Shown: positions 1 to 8,083, numbered from the stretch's first letter. The stretch is DNA of 31,611 bases from JAEHDI01 sp035455185 (GCA_035455185.1 DATIFQ010000003.1:1-31611), one strand, 5' to 3'. Program-made: numbers and translations. Notes: generated by a model not told the origin, from the sequence alone.

Positions 1-27
1 CCTTGATGTCGATCGGTCCCGACCCAG

Positions 28-33
28 TATACT
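28..33 (+). promoter_or_regulatory. Putative -10 element (TATACT) of the methyltransferase gene
   Basis: TATACT matches the sigma70 -10 consensus at five of six positions. A TTGATG at 3-8 could act as a -35, with a long 19-nt spacer. The expected start of transcription, near 39-41, is only a few bases before the ATG at 43, so the mRNA would be almost leaderless. Based on motif reading only. Confidence 0.3.
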
Positions 34-42
34 CACGGGTGG

Positions 43-1020
43 ATGGACTACGACACCTTCATTCAGAAGTTGCGGGCCTACCAGGACAGCCGCATCCTGC
101 TGACCGCGATCGAACTGCATCTGTTCAACGCGGTCGGCGCCGGCGCCCCGGCGGAAGAGATCGCGGAGCGTCTCGACACCGATCCGCGCGCCACCGAAAT
201 GCTGCTGAATGCGCTGGTCGCTGTCGAGATGCTGAAAAAACGCGACGGCCTGTTTACCAACACTCCGCTGGCGGCTCAATACCTGACTGCTGGTTCACCG
301 GACAACGAGCGCGACGCCTGGATGCACAGCGTGAACCAGTGGGCGCGGTGGTCCCGGCTGACGTCGTGCATCCGCACCGGAAAGGCGCCGGTCTTGCCCG
401 AGATCGGAGCGCGTGGCGAATCATGGATCCGGGCGTTCATCGCCGCCATGCACCGCAACGCCGCGGGAAGGGCGCCCCAACTGGTCGAGACCGTGGGCGC
501 GAGCACCGTCGCGCGGATGCTGGACATCGGCGGAGGCTCGGGCGCGTATTCGATCGCATTTGCCCTCGCAAACCCGAACCTCCACGCCGAAGTCTTCGAC
601 CTGCCTGAGGTGCTTCCAATCGCGCAGGGGCATATCGACGCCGCCGGCCTCACTGGCCGTGTGGTCGCCCGCGCCGGCGACCTGCGCCGGGATGGCTTCG
701 GTGATGGGTACGACCTGATCCTCCTCTCGGCGATCTGCCACATGTTCGGAGAGGACGGGAATCGCGATCTGCTTCGGCGCGCGTACCGGGCCTTGGCGCC
801 GGCAGGCCGCGTGGTAATCCAGGATTTCGTGCTTGAGGAAGACAAGACCACGCCCCGCATGGGGGCGATTTTCGCACTGAACATGCTGGTCAGTACCCAC
901 GAAGGCAACAGCTATAGCTATCAGGAATACGCAGGCTGGCTGAACGAAGCGGGGTTCCAGGACGTTTCCAGGCACTGGCCGGGCGAGCCTACCGGCCTCA
1001 TCGTCGGCGTTCGAGGCTGA
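43..1020 (+). CDS. SAM-dependent O-methyltransferase (Methyltransf_2 type)
   Basis: The 325-residue protein has the two-part layout of small-molecule O-methyltransferases. A helical winged-helix dimerisation domain fills roughly residues 10-90, with a segment reading like 'TAIELHLFNAVGAG' and 'EEIAERLDTDPRATEMLLNAL'. A Rossmann SAM-binding domain follows, with the glycine motif LDIGGGSG at residues 160-167, an acidic FDLPEV ribose-binding loop, and a DLILLSAICHMF segment. Members of this family methylate hydroxyls of phenolics, polyketides or carotenoid and quinone precursors; the substrate here cannot be read from sequence. It lies 43 bases before a co-directional Gfo/Idh/MocA gene, but a separate TATACT sits between them. 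The ATG at 43 has no clear ribosome-binding site and may be read from a near-leaderless mRNA. The family call is firm; the substrate is unknown. Confidence 0.88.
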   Translation: MDYDTFIQKLRAYQDSRILLTAIELHLFNAVGAGAPAEEIAERLDTDPRATEMLLNALVAVEMLKKRDGLFTNTPLAAQYLTAGSPDNERDAWMHSVNQWARWSRLTSCIRTGKAPVLPEIGARGESWIRAFIAAMHRNAAGRAPQLVETVGASTVARMLDIGGGSGAYSIAFALANPNLHAEVFDLPEVLPIAQGHIDAAGLTGRVVARAGDLRRDGFGDGYDLILLSAICHMFGEDGNRDLLRRAYRALAPAGRVVIQDFVLEEDKTTPRMGAIFALNMLVSTHEGNSYSYQEYAGWLNEAGFQDVSRHWPGEPTGLIVGVRG

Positions 1021-1030
1021 CCGCCAGGTG

Positions 1031-1036
1031 TATACT
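1031..1036 (+). promoter_or_regulatory. Putative -10 element (TATACT) before the Gfo/Idh/MocA gene
   Basis: TATACT lies 28 bases before the ATG at 1064, in the short gap after the methyltransferase stop. The only -35-like sequence is a poor TTCGAG at 1010-1015 with a 15-nt spacer. An AGGATAAG ribosome-binding site follows at 1052-1059. The same hexamer precedes the previous gene. Confidence 0.3.
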
Positions 1037-1063
1037 CGGTGCTTTCCAAACAGGATAAGTGAC

Positions 1064-2245
1064 ATGAAGATCACCAGAAGACACGCGCTGCTTGGGGCTG
1101 CTGCGCCCCTGATCGTGAAACGGGAGACCGCGTTCGCGTCGCAAGCGAACTCCGCCGTCGCCTTCGGAATCATCGGGACCGGAGGACGTGGACGGTACGT
1201 CGGCGGGTTCATGGCCAAGGACTCGAGCGCGAAACTGGTGGCCATTTGCGACAAGTACCCGGACCGGATCGATCTCGGCAAAACCGAAATCCCCGGCGCC
1301 GACCAGGCCCCCGCTTTCCGTGACTATCAGGAACTGCTCGCTCGCCCGGATATCGATGCGGTACTGATCGCTACTCCAGTCTTTCTGCACCCCGAGCATT
1401 TCGAAGCCGCCGTCAAAGCCGGCAAGCACGTCTACTGCGAGAAGCCAGCGGGCGCCGGCGTCGCCGGATGCAAGCGGCTGCTCAAAGCCGGCGACCGAGC
1501 CGACACATCGAAGACGATCCAGTTCGGATTCCAGCAGCGCTTCAGCCCGGAGTACCTGACGGCGATGAGCCTGCTCCGATCCGGCCGCATCGGAGACATG
1601 AGGTTAATGATGAGTTACCGGATGCTCGGCGGGCTGCCGCCTGCCGCGTTCACCAACCCGTACACTGGCCCGGACGAGAAGATCAGGAACTGGGGGGCTT
1701 GGGTCGCCTACTCCGGCGGGCCGATCGTCGAGCAGGACTGCCACGGCGTCGACACGCTGAACTGGTTCGCCGGCGACGTCCATCCGACGCGCGCGTTCGG
1801 AACGGCTGGCCAGCGCTACCCGGTGCCCTACGGCGACTGGAAGACCGACTATCACGATATTGCGTTCTACTACCCGAACCAGCTCGAGGGCTGGCTCATC
1901 AGCATCAAGCACACCGCCGGCTATCGCGACGTGAAGGAGCAGCTTTTCGGATCGAAGGGCCTGCTTGAAACGTCCCGCAGTTACTACAAACTGCACGGTC
2001 CGGAAGGCAACTGGCGCTACCCGAACGCGGACGACCTGCGCGACCGCAGCCTGATCGAGAAACGAGACTCGGCCCGTGAGATCACGATCGACGCCGTGGA
2101 GGCGTTCTTCAAGAGCATCGTCGAGAAGAAGCCCTATCACATGTGGAAGACCTCGGCCGAAAGCACGCTGACGGCGCTCCTCGGCCAGATGGCGGTCGAG
2201 AAGCGGCGCGAGGTGACTTGGGACGAACTGCTCCGCTCGGCGTAG
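1064..2245 (+). CDS. Exported Gfo/Idh/MocA-family NAD(P)-dependent oxidoreductase
   Basis: The 393-residue protein opens with a twin-arginine segment, ITRRHALLGAAAPL, marking probable Tat export of a cofactor-loaded enzyme. The Rossmann domain follows with FGIIGTGGRGRYVGGF near residues 30-45, an IDAVLIATPVFLHPEH strand-loop, and the signature VYCEKPAGAG, whose lysine is the usual catalytic residue. The C-terminal half has the open-sheet alpha/beta domain, including a GGPIVEQDCHGVDTLNWF segment. These enzymes oxidise or reduce sugars, inositols and related polyols, or cleave glycosides through an NAD redox cycle. The substrate is not known. I chose the ATG at 1064 because AGGATAAG lies 8 bases upstream and the Tat signal begins there; the frame is open upstream to 1028. 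It converges on the next gene with only six bases between stops. Confidence 0.88.
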   Translation: MKITRRHALLGAAAPLIVKRETAFASQANSAVAFGIIGTGGRGRYVGGFMAKDSSAKLVAICDKYPDRIDLGKTEIPGADQAPAFRDYQELLARPDIDAVLIATPVFLHPEHFEAAVKAGKHVYCEKPAGAGVAGCKRLLKAGDRADTSKTIQFGFQQRFSPEYLTAMSLLRSGRIGDMRLMMSYRMLGGLPPAAFTNPYTGPDEKIRNWGAWVAYSGGPIVEQDCHGVDTLNWFAGDVHPTRAFGTAGQRYPVPYGDWKTDYHDIAFYYPNQLEGWLISIKHTAGYRDVKEQLFGSKGLLETSRSYYKLHGPEGNWRYPNADDLRDRSLIEKRDSAREITIDAVEAFFKSIVEKKPYHMWKTSAESTLTALLGQMAVEKRREVTWDELLRSA

Positions 2246-2251
2246 CCGCCG

Positions 2252-3895
2252 TCATTTTCCAGCGGCACGCGAGATGACGCGCCGGGCCGTCTTCCCGGCC
2301 ACTCGAAGGTCGAAGCCGTCCTTCAATTCGCTGCCCAGGCGGATCTCTTCGTTGCCCGTGTCGGGATCGAGAACGCGGTAGAGCGTGTTCTCGTCCACCG
2401 TGTACCACTCTGGCCACTGGTTGAGGCGAGCGTAATCCTTCTTCAGATTGAGAACGCGGCGGTAGCGGGCGTAATCTAGGCAGACCGAGCCGGACCAGGT
2501 GCCCGCCGAGTGAACGCTGATATAGAGGTCCTCCCCGCTGCGAACCGCGCCGAGTTCAACGCCCGGTGCCCAATCCTTGAGCCGTGCACCCTGGGTCTTC
2601 ATCATGGCGTAGAGCAGTAAGGTCCGGTTCCAGTTGCCGTCACCGTACCAGCGTTCGATGACGCCGTCCGGCTGTTGGTAAGGATACATCTTCGGAATCG
2701 AGTGATCGATCCAGGCGAGGGCTTCGGGGACGGGTTCGTGGGCGACGAGGTAGATGGCGCCCTCGATGGAGTCGGCCAGATCGTCGACCGTGTTAACGCG
2801 CTTCGTCCAGTCGTAGTCGCGGTACTTCGCGAGATTCTTCAAAACGCGAAGAACCGCCTCGCGGTACTTCTGCTCGCCGGTGGTCTGGTAGTAAGCGTAC
2901 ATCGACGCGTAGACGTAGCCCCAGCAATCCGTTAGCGCCGCGTCGACCGGCTGAAGGTCCGCCGTACGGATCTGGCGATAGATGAATCCGTCCGGGTTGG
3001 CCGATTCGAGCACACGGTCGAAGGTCTTGCGCAGCACAGGCCGATAGCTTTTCGCCCGAGACCCGCCAAGTTCGGTTTCGAGCGCTTGGAGCAGGACGAG
3101 GCCGACGATGGCCTCGTTGCCGTGGTCCCCGAGGCCCACGGTTTCAGTGGCGGTCTTCTTGTCGAAATCCCAGCCATAGGCCGGGAGGTAGTTACTGCCG
3201 GGAAGGATCTCTTCGATGTAGGCGTCTCCGATCTGCTCGGCCCACTTGAGGAAGCGCGGGTCGCCGGTCATGGGGATCAGGCGCGCAAGGGCTTGAAGCA
3301 CGTCGCCGTTGAGTTCGGCGCCTGTGTCGGGAAGGTTGCCAAATCGGGTCTTCACCGGAGCGCGCGCCATGAAGTCCTCCATCATGTCGACCATCCGGTA
3401 GAACCACGGGGTCCGGCCGAGGAGTTCGGTAACCGGCACCATCCCGTCCTTGCAGTACTCGCCGGCCCCGAAGAAGCTGGGCGGCCCGAGTTCGCGCGTT
3501 TTGAAGTCTAGGTTGCCCGGGATGGCGCCACCTCCGACGTTAGTAAAGCGCACCTCGTTGCGAAGCATCTCCATCATCCGGCCTCGGTAAAGCGCTGGCT
3601 CGGTGAAGAAAGCGGTCGTGATGAGAAACGGGTAGTTGTCGGCGCCGGAGTTGTGCGGGGTGTAGACAGAGCGATCGTTAGGCTTGCCGCGAATCAGGCC
3701 GGGCAGCCCGTCCGGGAGCAGCAAGGTTTGGGAATCCGCATGTGCCAACCAGCCGTGCATCATCTTCCTGGTGCGGCGAAAGATGTCGTCCATAATCGCA
3801 CCGTTGGCGCGGGCTGTTTTCCAAATGTCGTCTGGAGGGACGCCAAGGGCATTCACCGCCGCCGCGGCGGCCAGGAGCAGGCTAAATCGTTTCAT
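2252..3895 (-). CDS. Secreted protein with a probable alpha/alpha-barrel (six-hairpin glycosidase-like) fold
   Basis: The 547-residue product starts with a Sec signal, MKRFSLLLAAAAAVNALG. No family is certain. Repeated paired helices, with aromatic and acidic residues at turns such as 'YTPHNSGADNYPFLI', 'GLGDHGNEAIVGLVLLQALE', 'DCWGYVYASMYAYYQTTGEQKY' and 'DGNWNRTLLLYAMMKTQG', resemble six-hairpin glycosidase and polysaccharide lyase proteins. The C-terminal 90 residues look like a small beta domain ('SGEDLYISVHSAGTWSGSVCLDYARYRRVLNL'). Catalytic residues cannot be assigned by eye. The start was set at the ATG at 3895 because the signal peptide begins there and GGGGAA lies about nine bases upstream; a TTG at 3916 is possible but weaker. 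It is convergent with the Gfo/Idh/MocA gene, so carbohydrate use is plausible but inferred. Confidence 0.7.
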   Translation of the reverse strand: MKRFSLLLAAAAAVNALGVPPDDIWKTARANGAIMDDIFRRTRKMMHGWLAHADSQTLLLPDGLPGLIRGKPNDRSVYTPHNSGADNYPFLITTAFFTEPALYRGRMMEMLRNEVRFTNVGGGAIPGNLDFKTRELGPPSFFGAGEYCKDGMVPVTELLGRTPWFYRMVDMMEDFMARAPVKTRFGNLPDTGAELNGDVLQALARLIPMTGDPRFLKWAEQIGDAYIEEILPGSNYLPAYGWDFDKKTATETVGLGDHGNEAIVGLVLLQALETELGGSRAKSYRPVLRKTFDRVLESANPDGFIYRQIRTADLQPVDAALTDCWGYVYASMYAYYQTTGEQKYREAVLRVLKNLAKYRDYDWTKRVNTVDDLADSIEGAIYLVAHEPVPEALAWIDHSIPKMYPYQQPDGVIERWYGDGNWNRTLLLYAMMKTQGARLKDWAPGVELGAVRSGEDLYISVHSAGTWSGSVCLDYARYRRVLNLKKDYARLNQWPEWYTVDENTLYRVLDPDTGNEEIRLGSELKDGFDLRVAGKTARRVISRAAGK

Positions 3896-4052
3896 CTCAG
3901 GATTCCCCGCTGACAATTCTCGTTTATCCGCGGGCAGAAAAAAATCTTCCGCCGGAGAGGGGGAAACGGTCCGCCGGCACGACTACGGGAAACAGAGGGG
4001 CCGCAAGGGAAATGCGAGCGGCCTCCACGAAACCTTTCTCTGGAGGATAACA

Positions 4053-4508
4053 ATGACTTGCAGCCGGACGCCGATTCTGGGCGTCGCTTCGATACTTCTG
4101 TTCGCTTCGTTGGCGCTCGGTAACCCTGGCAAACCGAATTTCGGACCGTCGGTTTACGGAGATGGGAAGGTGTGGGGCACCAAGGGTGCGGCCACCCTCT
4201 CGGCGCCGAACGACAACAACATGCAGTCGTACGACAAGCTGTTTGTGTTCGTCAATGGCGCGATGGGGCAGATCCCGGTCGCGGAGGCCGCTCCGGGCAA
4301 CCCCATGTACAACGGTGGCCGCTGGCACACGCACACGGTCGTGTGGACGCAGGCGGGTCTCGATTTCCATGGTGGAACTCTCCCCGTGCTCACCTCGTAC
4401 GATGAGATTCAGTTTCATTACGGGCTGGGCCACCTGATGATCACACCCGGCTCGCCAGCCGGAGGGCCCCCTCCTTACTTTGAGTGTCCGCTGCTGCCGG
4501 TGAAGTAG
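4053..4508 (+). CDS. Small secreted histidine-rich protein of unknown function
   Basis: The 151-residue protein has a Sec signal, MTCSRTPILGVASILLFASLALG, and no family I recognise. The mature part is glycine- and aromatic-rich. It carries several histidines in short clusters: GRWHTHTVVW, LDFHGG, IQFHYGLGHLMI. The last segment also ends in a Cys (PPPYFECPLLPVK). The histidine spacing could bind a metal ion such as copper, but that is inference. The ATG at 4053 follows a strong TGGAGGA ribosome-binding site at 4041-4047, which supports this start over the much longer open frame upstream. A perfect hairpin 17 bases after the stop probably ends the transcript, so the gene looks monocistronic. 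Confidence 0.75.
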   Translation: MTCSRTPILGVASILLFASLALGNPGKPNFGPSVYGDGKVWGTKGAATLSAPNDNNMQSYDKLFVFVNGAMGQIPVAEAAPGNPMYNGGRWHTHTVVWTQAGLDFHGGTLPVLTSYDEIQFHYGLGHLMITPGSPAGGPPPYFECPLLPVK

Positions 4509-4524
4509 CATACGGGGGTCGCAA

Positions 4525-4549
4525 CGGGGCAGGCGCGCAGCCTGCCCCG
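4525..4549 (+). terminator. Perfect hairpin after the small secreted protein gene
   Basis: CGGGGCAGGC at 4525-4534 pairs perfectly with GCCTGCCCCG at 4540-4549 around a five-base GCGCA loop. It lies 17 bases past the stop codon at 4508. There is no T-run after it, so termination efficiency is uncertain. Confidence 0.55.
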
Positions 4550-4641
4550 CATGTTGGTCGACCCGCTTGGCAGCGCACGGACCCGCTGGAATCAGATTCG
4601 TGTTTTCGTGTATCCTCATAGGAACCTCAATTTGTCGCGCC

Positions 4642-5292
4642 GTGAGATTCCTTCTTCTCTTGGCACTCGTGCCACCGGCGGCCGCCGCACCGGCCTCGTT
4701 CTTCGGCGGGTTCGTGGGTGTGTCCACGCTCTCGGCGGACGGCGCATTTTCGACCCGTGGAAACACGAGCGCGCACTCCCAATACAAGCCAGAAAACGGG
4801 CCGACTGCCATGGTGTTCGCCGGACGGCACCTGAACGACTTCTTCGCAGTCCAGCTCAGTTACGGGTGGAACCGGAACGAGGTGCTACTGGCGGCCACGG
4901 AAGCCGGGACGACGGCTAACGCCTACGAACAGGGCCGGAGGAACCGGCAGCACACCGTCATCGGGGAGGGCATGGTATTCTTCCGCAAGCGGCAAAGCCG
5001 CGTGCGGCCCTATCTGACCGCCGGAGCAGGCGTGCATCAGCTCACCAGCAAGGCCAACGGCCGCCTCGTCCTGATCGGAAACCCCGTCCTTCCGCCGGCG
5101 GAGTTCAGCAAGACTGGCCCGGCCTTCCGGGTAGCGGTCGGGATCGACGTATTCCTCCGAGGCGGTTTCGCCTGGCGATACAGCTTCAGCGAGACGATCC
5201 AGGGCAACCCTATGAGCAAACAGTTGTCGCCCCAGGGCGCCCGGAACCTCAAGAATTTTCAGAATCTCTTCGGTTTCGCCTGGTACTTCTGA
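4642..5292 (+). CDS. Outer-membrane beta-barrel protein
   Basis: The 216-residue product has a signal peptide (VRFLLLLALVPPAAAA, with cleavage near APA) and alternating hydrophobic/polar strands typical of small eight-stranded barrels: 'TAMVFAGRHLNDFFAVQLSYGWN', 'RPYLTAGAGVHQL', 'GPAFRVAVGIDVFLRGGFAWRYSFSETI'. It ends NLFGFAWYF, the C-terminal aromatic signature used for barrel insertion. The frame is open from 4567, but the signal peptide begins at the GTG at 4642, which I take as the start. A TATCCT at 4611-4616 is a possible -10. Members of this broad group are porin-like or structural; no ligand can be assigned. It converges on the small Cys protein gene. Confidence 0.78.
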   Translation: MRFLLLLALVPPAAAAPASFFGGFVGVSTLSADGAFSTRGNTSAHSQYKPENGPTAMVFAGRHLNDFFAVQLSYGWNRNEVLLAATEAGTTANAYEQGRRNRQHTVIGEGMVFFRKRQSRVRPYLTAGAGVHQLTSKANGRLVLIGNPVLPPAEFSKTGPAFRVAVGIDVFLRGGFAWRYSFSETIQGNPMSKQLSPQGARNLKNFQNLFGFAWYF

Positions 5293-5317
5293 TCGCCGGG
5301 CGCGGTTACCCCCGCCG

Positions 5318-5653
5318 TCAACGGTTCTGAAAACGAACATAGGGACAGCCAGGCCACCAGATCGGTGCGTTTTCGATGTGTTCTGCTAACAGCCGCGCAT
5401 GGCAGACCTTGCAGAAGAACGCCGATTCGGTCCGGGCTCCGGCGGGGACAATCTGTACCAACTCTTCGAACACGCACAGCTTCCGGCCGTTCTGTTTGGA
5501 ACCGGTCAGGCTGAGCAGCGGACCACTCTCCTGCTGACGCTGGACCAAGGCGGTGTAGGTCCTGCTCTTGAGCCACGCGGGCGCCTTCCGTTCCGGCCCG
5601 TACGGCGCTTCGGCGACGCTGGCCAGACGTTTGAAATCGAGATCATCAGCCAT
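5318..5653 (-). CDS. Small cytoplasmic Cys-containing protein coupled to an ECF sigma factor
   Basis: The 111-residue protein has no signal peptide or membrane segment. The C-terminal part has a Cys-X2-Cys-His element (FFCKVCHARL) followed about 20 residues later by another Cys (WWPGCPYVRF), which could bind zinc or iron. The gene overlaps the end of the sigma factor gene by eight bases (ATGGCTGA). Translational coupling is therefore likely, and the two proteins may be made in fixed ratio. Position and Cys/His pattern suggest an anti-sigma or redox-sensing partner, as with ZAS-type zinc anti-sigma factors, but it lacks their HX3CX2C arrangement. That role is inference. I do not recognise the family. 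Confidence 0.65.
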   Translation of the reverse strand: MADDLDFKRLASVAEAPYGPERKAPAWLKSRTYTALVQRQQESGPLLSLTGSKQNGRKLCVFEELVQIVPAGARTESAFFCKVCHARLLAEHIENAPIWWPGCPYVRFQNR

Positions 5654-6302
5654 TCTGAACCTCGCTTTGCCAGCGGCGGCGGAAGTGTTCTCGCGCTCTA
5701 GCCAGGGCGCGCTCGACGCCTTTCACGGACTTACCCGTCTGCCGGGCCATCTCTTCCGCGCTCTGCCGTTCCCAGTACCGCCAGACCAGGAGGATGCGGT
5801 CGTTTTCCGGCAGAGTGCCCAGCATTTTCCAGACCAGAGATTGTTCCTCTTCTCGCTCGATCGAAGCCTCCAGACTCTCCTCCGCGGCAGGTTCCGCGTC
5901 CTCTTCGCTCCACTGGGCGAGCCGGAGCCGCTCGCGAAAGTGATCCTGGACCTTGTGACGCGCGATGCCCAGAAGCCAGCTTTTCAAGCCGCTATCGCCG
6001 CGGTAGCCCGGCAGGGCTTGCCACGCATCCAGGAAGACTTGCTGGAAGCAGTCATCCGCGACGTCGGCGTGGGGTAGCAGCCGGCTGCTCAGATACGAGT
6101 AGACAGAATCGGAGTACCGCGAAACGAATTCCTCCGTCGCCTTTCGGTCCTTGCGGAGCACGGCGTGGACCAGTTCCGTCTCGCTGGCCGCTTCTTCCCC
6201 TTGAGAAACGGCAGCATCGCCGCGAGCAGCCGGGGTTGTGGCAGAGGATCCGCTCACATCAGGATGTCGGTTGCCGGGGGCAAATCCCCCTTCCGGGTCC
6301 AT
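5646..6302 (-). CDS. ECF-type RNA polymerase sigma factor
   Basis: The roughly 218-residue protein has region 2 at about residues 50-115 (VSRYSDSVYSYLSSRLLPHADVADDCFQQVFLDAW, with the core-binding and -10 recognition helix). A strongly acidic linker follows (EEDAEPAAEESLEASIEREEE), then region 4 with a helix-turn-helix (LPENDRILLVWRYWERQSAEEMARQTGKSVKGVERALARARE). It directs RNA polymerase to a dedicated promoter set. An N-terminal tail of about 40 low-complexity residues precedes region 2. The ATG at 6302 has GGAGG ten bases upstream; the ATG at 6329 is an alternative without a ribosome-binding site, and longer frames would run into the divergent gene. It lies back to back with the DUF1080 gene, a possible target, and overlaps the downstream small Cys gene. 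Confidence 0.85.
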   Translation of the reverse strand: MDPEGGFAPGNRHPDVSGSSATTPAARGDAAVSQGEEAASETELVHAVLRKDRKATEEFVSRYSDSVYSYLSSRLLPHADVADDCFQQVFLDAWQALPGYRGDSGLKSWLLGIARHKVQDHFRERLRLAQWSEEDAEPAAEESLEASIEREEEQSLVWKMLGTLPENDRILLVWRYWERQSAEEMARQTGKSVKGVERALARAREHFRRRWQSEVQNG

Positions 6303-6376
6303 GGCTCCGCGCCCTCCATCATGACGCATTGGCGGCACCCACGAAGGGTGGCCGTTCGATTCCCTGGGAGTTTCGG

Positions 6377-6382
6377 TATGAT
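6377..6382 (+). promoter_or_regulatory. Putative -10 element (TATGAT) of the DUF1080 gene
   Basis: TATGAT lies 20 bases before the ATG at 6403, giving a leader of roughly 14 nt that contains the AAGGGA ribosome-binding site. It sits in an imperfect palindrome, GTATGATCGATAC, in the divergent gap shared with the sigma factor gene. No -35 is evident. Confidence 0.3.
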
Positions 6383-6402
6383 CGATACACAAGGGAACAT
6401 CG

Positions 6403-7149
6403 ATGCAATACAGACTGACTGCTGTTGCTGTTCTGCTGGTTGTGGCGGCCGGGCTTTCCGCGCCGAATGCGCTGACGCAGGCGCCGGCCGGTTTTGTCTC
6501 GCTGTTCAACGGGCGCGATCTGAGCGGATGGACGGTGCCGGAGGGTGACAACGGGCACTGGAAAGTGGTTGACGACGTGATCGATTACGACGCGAGGAGC
6601 GAATCCCCGAAGGACAAGAACCTCTGGTCTGAGAAAGAATATAAAGACTTCATTCTGCGCGTAGACTGGCGCATCAAGGCGACCCCCTACCGGAACAAGG
6701 ACGCTCGTATCGTCATGCCGGATGGTTCAGACAAGCTGGACGAGAACGGAAAGGTAATCCAGCTCGACCTGCCCGACTCCGACTCCGGGGTTTTTCTGCG
6801 TGGAACGGGCAAGGGGCAGGTAAACATCTGGTGCTGGCCGGTGGGGTCGGGCGAGTTTTACGGCTACCGGACGGACCCGAAGATGCCCGCTGAGGTGCAC
6901 GCCGCCGTGACTCCGAAGATGAACGCAGACCGGAACATCGGCGAGTGGAACACGTTCGAGATCACGGTAAGAGGGAATGCAGTGACGGTTGTGCTGAACG
7001 GCAAGAAAGTGATCGACGCCGCGAAGCTACCGGGCCTGCCGGAGAAGGGCCGCCTCGCACTCCAGCATCACGGCAGCTTCAAGGACGGCCAGTGGCAAGG
7101 TCCGCCGAGCTTGGTGCAGTTCCGGAACATCTACATCAAGGAACTCTGA
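6403..7149 (+). CDS. Secreted DUF1080 / 3-keto-disaccharide hydrolase-domain protein
   Basis: The 248-residue product has a signal peptide (QYRLTAVAVLLVVAAGLSAPNA) and then one DUF1080 domain. The hallmark start is FVSLFNGRDLSGW at residues 27-39, followed by WKVVDDVIDYDA and KDFILRVDWRIK, and later strands DSGVFLRGTGKGQVNIWCWP, GEWNTFEITVRGNAVTVVLNG and GRLALQHHGSFKDG. It is a concanavalin-like jelly roll. Some members hydrolyse 3-keto-glycosides made by Gfo/Idh/MocA-type oxidoreductases, which fits the exported oxidoreductases elsewhere in this window; this pairing is inference. AAGGGA at 6391-6396 supports the start. The gene stands alone between the divergent sigma factor and a convergent secreted ConA-like gene. 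Confidence 0.85.
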   Translation: MQYRLTAVAVLLVVAAGLSAPNALTQAPAGFVSLFNGRDLSGWTVPEGDNGHWKVVDDVIDYDARSESPKDKNLWSEKEYKDFILRVDWRIKATPYRNKDARIVMPDGSDKLDENGKVIQLDLPDSDSGVFLRGTGKGQVNIWCWPVGSGEFYGYRTDPKMPAEVHAAVTPKMNADRNIGEWNTFEITVRGNAVTVVLNGKKVIDAAKLPGLPEKGRLALQHHGSFKDGQWQGPPSLVQFRNIYIKEL

Positions 7150-7182
7150 CGGGGTTCCGGCATTGTTTCGGCATACCCGGTC

Positions 7183-8034
7183 CTACTTAACGGGCCCCAC
7201 GTACTCGGTGCTGATCACCACATCATCCAACCAGTAGGTACGGTCGTGCTGACTATTGCTGCTGTAATTGCCGAACATCGCCATATTCAGTTTGAGGCTT
7301 TCGACATCCCGCCAGCGCATGCCGTCCACACGCAGAATTTCCTTACCGTCGATCCAAAGCACCTGCTCGCCGTCCTTCTTGCCGGGTTGGTTACATTTCA
7401 CCAGCATCTCGAAACAGTACCAGCGGCCCCGCTCGATCCAGAAAGGTTCCTTCGGGTAGAAGTAGTTCCCCCAGTAACGGCCATCTGGTGACTGCTTCAT
7501 GTCCGGCCAGTAGGTGTAGAAAACGATCTGTCCAGGAGGCGGCATGGACGCCACGCCCCTCGGCTCGACATTTACGATGAAGCGGTCCGTCCCATCGGGT
7601 TTGCGCCCGGCACCGCCCAGCACCGAACGAGGGCTATCCGGACGGCAGGCCCAGAACTGGCACCAGTGCATCCCCCGCCCTTCAAAATTCTCCGCAAACT
7701 TCGCATACCAGCGGATATACACCCGGTCGTAACCGGGCAGGAACCAGGCCCGGATATAACTGTCAGACTCCCGGAGAACGCGTCCCTCAACGGTCTTGCC
7801 TTCCCCCTGAAAAGCCGGGGCTGAGATCCGATAGCTCTTTGTGCCCGCGTGGACATACTCCTTCCGGGTTTCAAACCCTCCACGAACAGGGTCCTCGCTG
7901 TACTTCTCCCAGCTTCCCCCGAGTTCGCCTGACTCGAAGTTCTCGCTGAAGACCACTTGGCCGAGCGCGGCCGTGCAGAACAGTCCAGCGGCGACACTCG
8001 CACGGGCAAAAAAACTGATTGTTGTCACAGGCAT
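7183..8034 (-). CDS. Secreted concanavalin-like jelly-roll protein, possible polysaccharide lyase
   Basis: The 283-residue protein has a signal peptide (MPVTTISFFARASVAAGLFCTAALG). A beta-rich domain follows with 'VVFSENFESGELGGSWEKYS', 'YDRVYIRWYAKFAENFEGRGMHW', 'GRWYCFEMLVKCNQPGKKDGEQVLWIDGKEILRV' and a closing 'YWLDDVVISTEYVG'. This layout matches LamG/ConA-like lectin and PL14/PL20-type polysaccharide lyases, in which a concave face binds the glycan. Catalytic residues cannot be assigned with confidence, so it may bind rather than cleave. It converges on the DUF1080 gene with 33 bases between the stops. A TATACT on this strand at 8089-8084 could drive it. No alternative start keeps the signal peptide. 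Confidence 0.68.
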   Translation of the reverse strand: MPVTTISFFARASVAAGLFCTAALGQVVFSENFESGELGGSWEKYSEDPVRGGFETRKEYVHAGTKSYRISAPAFQGEGKTVEGRVLRESDSYIRAWFLPGYDRVYIRWYAKFAENFEGRGMHWCQFWACRPDSPRSVLGGAGRKPDGTDRFIVNVEPRGVASMPPPGQIVFYTYWPDMKQSPDGRYWGNYFYPKEPFWIERGRWYCFEMLVKCNQPGKKDGEQVLWIDGKEILRVDGMRWRDVESLKLNMAMFGNYSSNSQHDRTYWLDDVVISTEYVGPVK

Positions 8035-8083
8035 GTGGGGCGTTTCTTTAGGCCAATTTCCATCGATAACGGGCTTCTGGGTC

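Noticed and set aside
421..1281. 286-codon minus-strand frame across the methyltransferase
   Set aside because: Covers the end of one clear gene and the start of another; no motifs.
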